Below are positions 4,755 to 5,846 of a DNA stretch of 5,846 bases, piece by piece. The notes under the pieces are model-generated. The model had not been told where the DNA came from. It saw only the letters and a program-made list of their open reading frames with translations, and did no database searches. Location: positions 1 through 5,846 of the forward strand of contig NZ_CALEFV010000326.1 of the NCBI RefSeq assembly GCF_937877005.1. The letters run 5' to 3'. A program made the position numbers and the translations under genes. This DNA comes from an uncultured Fibrobacter sp. (GTDB taxonomy: Bacteria > Fibrobacterota > Fibrobacteria > Fibrobacterales > Fibrobacteraceae). Every line of letters begins with the position of its first letter. The first letter of the stretch is position 1.

Positions 4755-5846
4755 ATGGCTACAAAAAAAAGATTAGGACTGTTATCAAGTGGTATTATTT
4801 GGTTTGGCGTTGCGATCTCGGTTTCGGAAATTGAAGCGGGGATTGAAATCGGGGCACTGTCGTCAGGAAGCGGTATGTGGCTTGCTTTGGTATTGGGGCA
4901 TATTCTAGGGGGACTGCTCCTTTTTGGTGTAGGCCTGATCGGTGCACGAGTCCGCAAGAATGCGATGCAAACGACTGCTTCGACCTATGGAAAATACGGC
5001 TCGAAATTCTTTGCCTCGCTAAACGTGTTTCAGTTGCTTGCGTGGGTTGCCGTGCTGAATGCCCAGGGGGCGTTGGCGCTAGCAGGTTTACAACTTCCGA
5101 TATCCTTTACGCTGACTTGCGTAGTTCTTGCCGTAATGATTGCAATTTGGGTTTTTGTGGGGTTGCGGCGTTCCGCCAATGTAGCTACAGTGGTGATTTC
5201 TGTCTTAACGGTCCTGCTGATAATCCTGACTGTCAAGCTGTTTAATGTCAATGGATCCGTATTTGCTGAAAATATTTCATTATCCGCGCATTCTCATCTC
5301 TCGTTCTGGAATGTTTTTGAAATTTCGATGGCTCTGCCTGTTTCCTGGTTGCCGGTAATTTCGGATTATACGAAGGATGCGGAAAAACCTGTTTCTGCGA
5401 CAGCTGCATCCGCTGCGGCCTATACGCTTGCAAGTTTCTGGATGTACTTCATCGGTATTGAAATAGCGGGACTTGGGGCCGGTAACGGCATTGCGGATGC
5501 GATACTTCTTGCAGGACTGGGTATTCCGGGCATTGTCATCGTGGTGCTTTCTACGGTGACGACTAACTTTCTCGCAGCCAATTCCGCGGGTGAATCTACT
5601 AAGGCGATTATCAATAAGGTCAATCCGAAAATTGCAGGTGTGGTTGTTGCGCTTCTGAGCGCAGTCCTTGCCGCTTCGGGTATCATGGATCACTATATTT
5701 CGTTTCTTTACCTGATTTCATCGGTGTTTGCCCCGATGGCTTCCGTGCTTATGGTCTCGTACTATTTCGGGCGTGCAGATCAAGGGGGACGCTTTTTTTG
5801 GGGCTGGAACCTGTTCGCTTGGCTAGCGGGATTCGTGGTTTATCAG
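4755..5846 (+). CDS. cytX: CytX-like NCS1 permease (hydroxymethylpyrimidine or related), 3' end missing
   Basis: The reading frame is open for 364 codons to the window edge with no stop or frameshift. It is an inner-membrane permease of the nucleobase:cation symporter-1 family, most like CytX, the predicted transporter of hydroxymethylpyrimidine (HMP), the pyrimidine precursor of thiamine. Seen directly: hydrophobic helices from residue 8 on (IIWFGVAISVSEIEAG, with E25 in the first), then LGHILGGLLLFGVGLIG, then KYGSKFFASLNVFQLLAW. The family-typical WLPVISDYTK is at 198-207, and at least three more helices follow. Family members are about 400 residues, so roughly one helix is missing. The ATG at 4755 has AAGGAG (4742-4747) 7 nt upstream. 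The permease is divergent from a MocR regulator, its likely controller. The substrate is inferred; a pyridoxine-like compound is an alternative given the PLP-binding regulator. Confidence 0.85.
   Translation, partial: MATKKRLGLLSSGIIWFGVAISVSEIEAGIEIGALSSGSGMWLALVLGHILGGLLLFGVGLIGARVRKNAMQTTASTYGKYGSKFFASLNVFQLLAWVAVLNAQGALALAGLQLPISFTLTCVVLAVMIAIWVFVGLRRSANVATVVISVLTVLLIILTVKLFNVNGSVFAENISLSAHSHLSFWNVFEISMALPVSWLPVISDYTKDAEKPVSATAASAAAYTLASFWMYFIGIEIAGLGAGNGIADAILLAGLGIPGIVIVVLSTVTTNFLAANSAGESTKAIINKVNPKIAGVVVALLSAVLAASGIMDHYISFLYLISSVFAPMASVLMVSYYFGRADQGGRFFWGWNLFAWLAGFVVYQ

Noticed and set aside
4877..5245. Plus-strand reading frame of 122 codons inside the permease.
   Set aside because: It is in another frame of a clearly coding permease, is Cys-rich in a way typical of shadow frames, and has no start signal.
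5280..5693. Minus-strand frames of 88-137 codons opposite the permease.
   Set aside because: They are antisense shadows of the hydrophobic permease codons with no ribosome binding site.
1..5846. Mobile elements, CRISPR arrays, attachment sites or a toxin-antitoxin pair.
   Set aside because: No transposase, integrase, spaced direct-repeat array or tRNA-end duplication is visible. The tRNA 3' end, the usual attachment site, is outside the window.

Overview
The window looks like chromosomal DNA of a Fibrobacter-like bacterium (Fibrobacterota). The reasons are a predicted lipoprotein with the serine-rich tether after the lipobox Cys that is typical of that group, a heptameric AT-rich repeat at a gene end, roughly balanced base composition and AT-rich TATATT-like promoters. 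The assignment is an inference; no marker gene fixes it. I see no phage, insertion sequence, CRISPR array or plasmid function.

Left part (1-2365), all on the minus strand. miaB (tRNA methylthiotransferase) is followed 28 bp later by a secreted SPOR-domain protein, probably in one operon. Next comes an intergenic stretch with a TATATT promoter, and then the 5' half of a tRNA-Leu(CAA) that runs off the left edge. This tRNA carries A36-A37-A38, the recognition signature for the MiaA/MiaB pathway, so the miaB gene sits about 1 kb from a gene for one of its likely substrates. miaB ends inside a run of 7-bp repeats, and its promoter lies so close to the ATG that the mRNA may be leaderless.

Middle (2366-3200), plus strand. 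A lipoprotein is transcribed divergently from miaB. It has a Ser-rich linker and then three tandem copies of a previously unfamiliar six-cysteine module, 18 Cys in all. Its leader holds a hairpin whose 3' arm could also pair with the Shine-Dalgarno. It converges on the next gene, and both stop codons are read from one CTAG palindrome.

Right part (3197-5846). A GntR/MocR-type PLP-binding regulator (minus) is divergent from a CytX-like NCS1 permease (plus, cut by the right edge at 364 residues). The 148-bp gap between them is dense in signals: overlapping divergent promoters whose -35 elements form a palindrome, a direct repeat ATCTGA spaced by one helical turn, and a terminator-shaped hairpin. 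The most attractive biological reading is a vitamin-salvage switch. A PLP-binding regulator appears to control a transporter of an HMP- or pyridoxine-like ring compound, without any visible TPP riboswitch.
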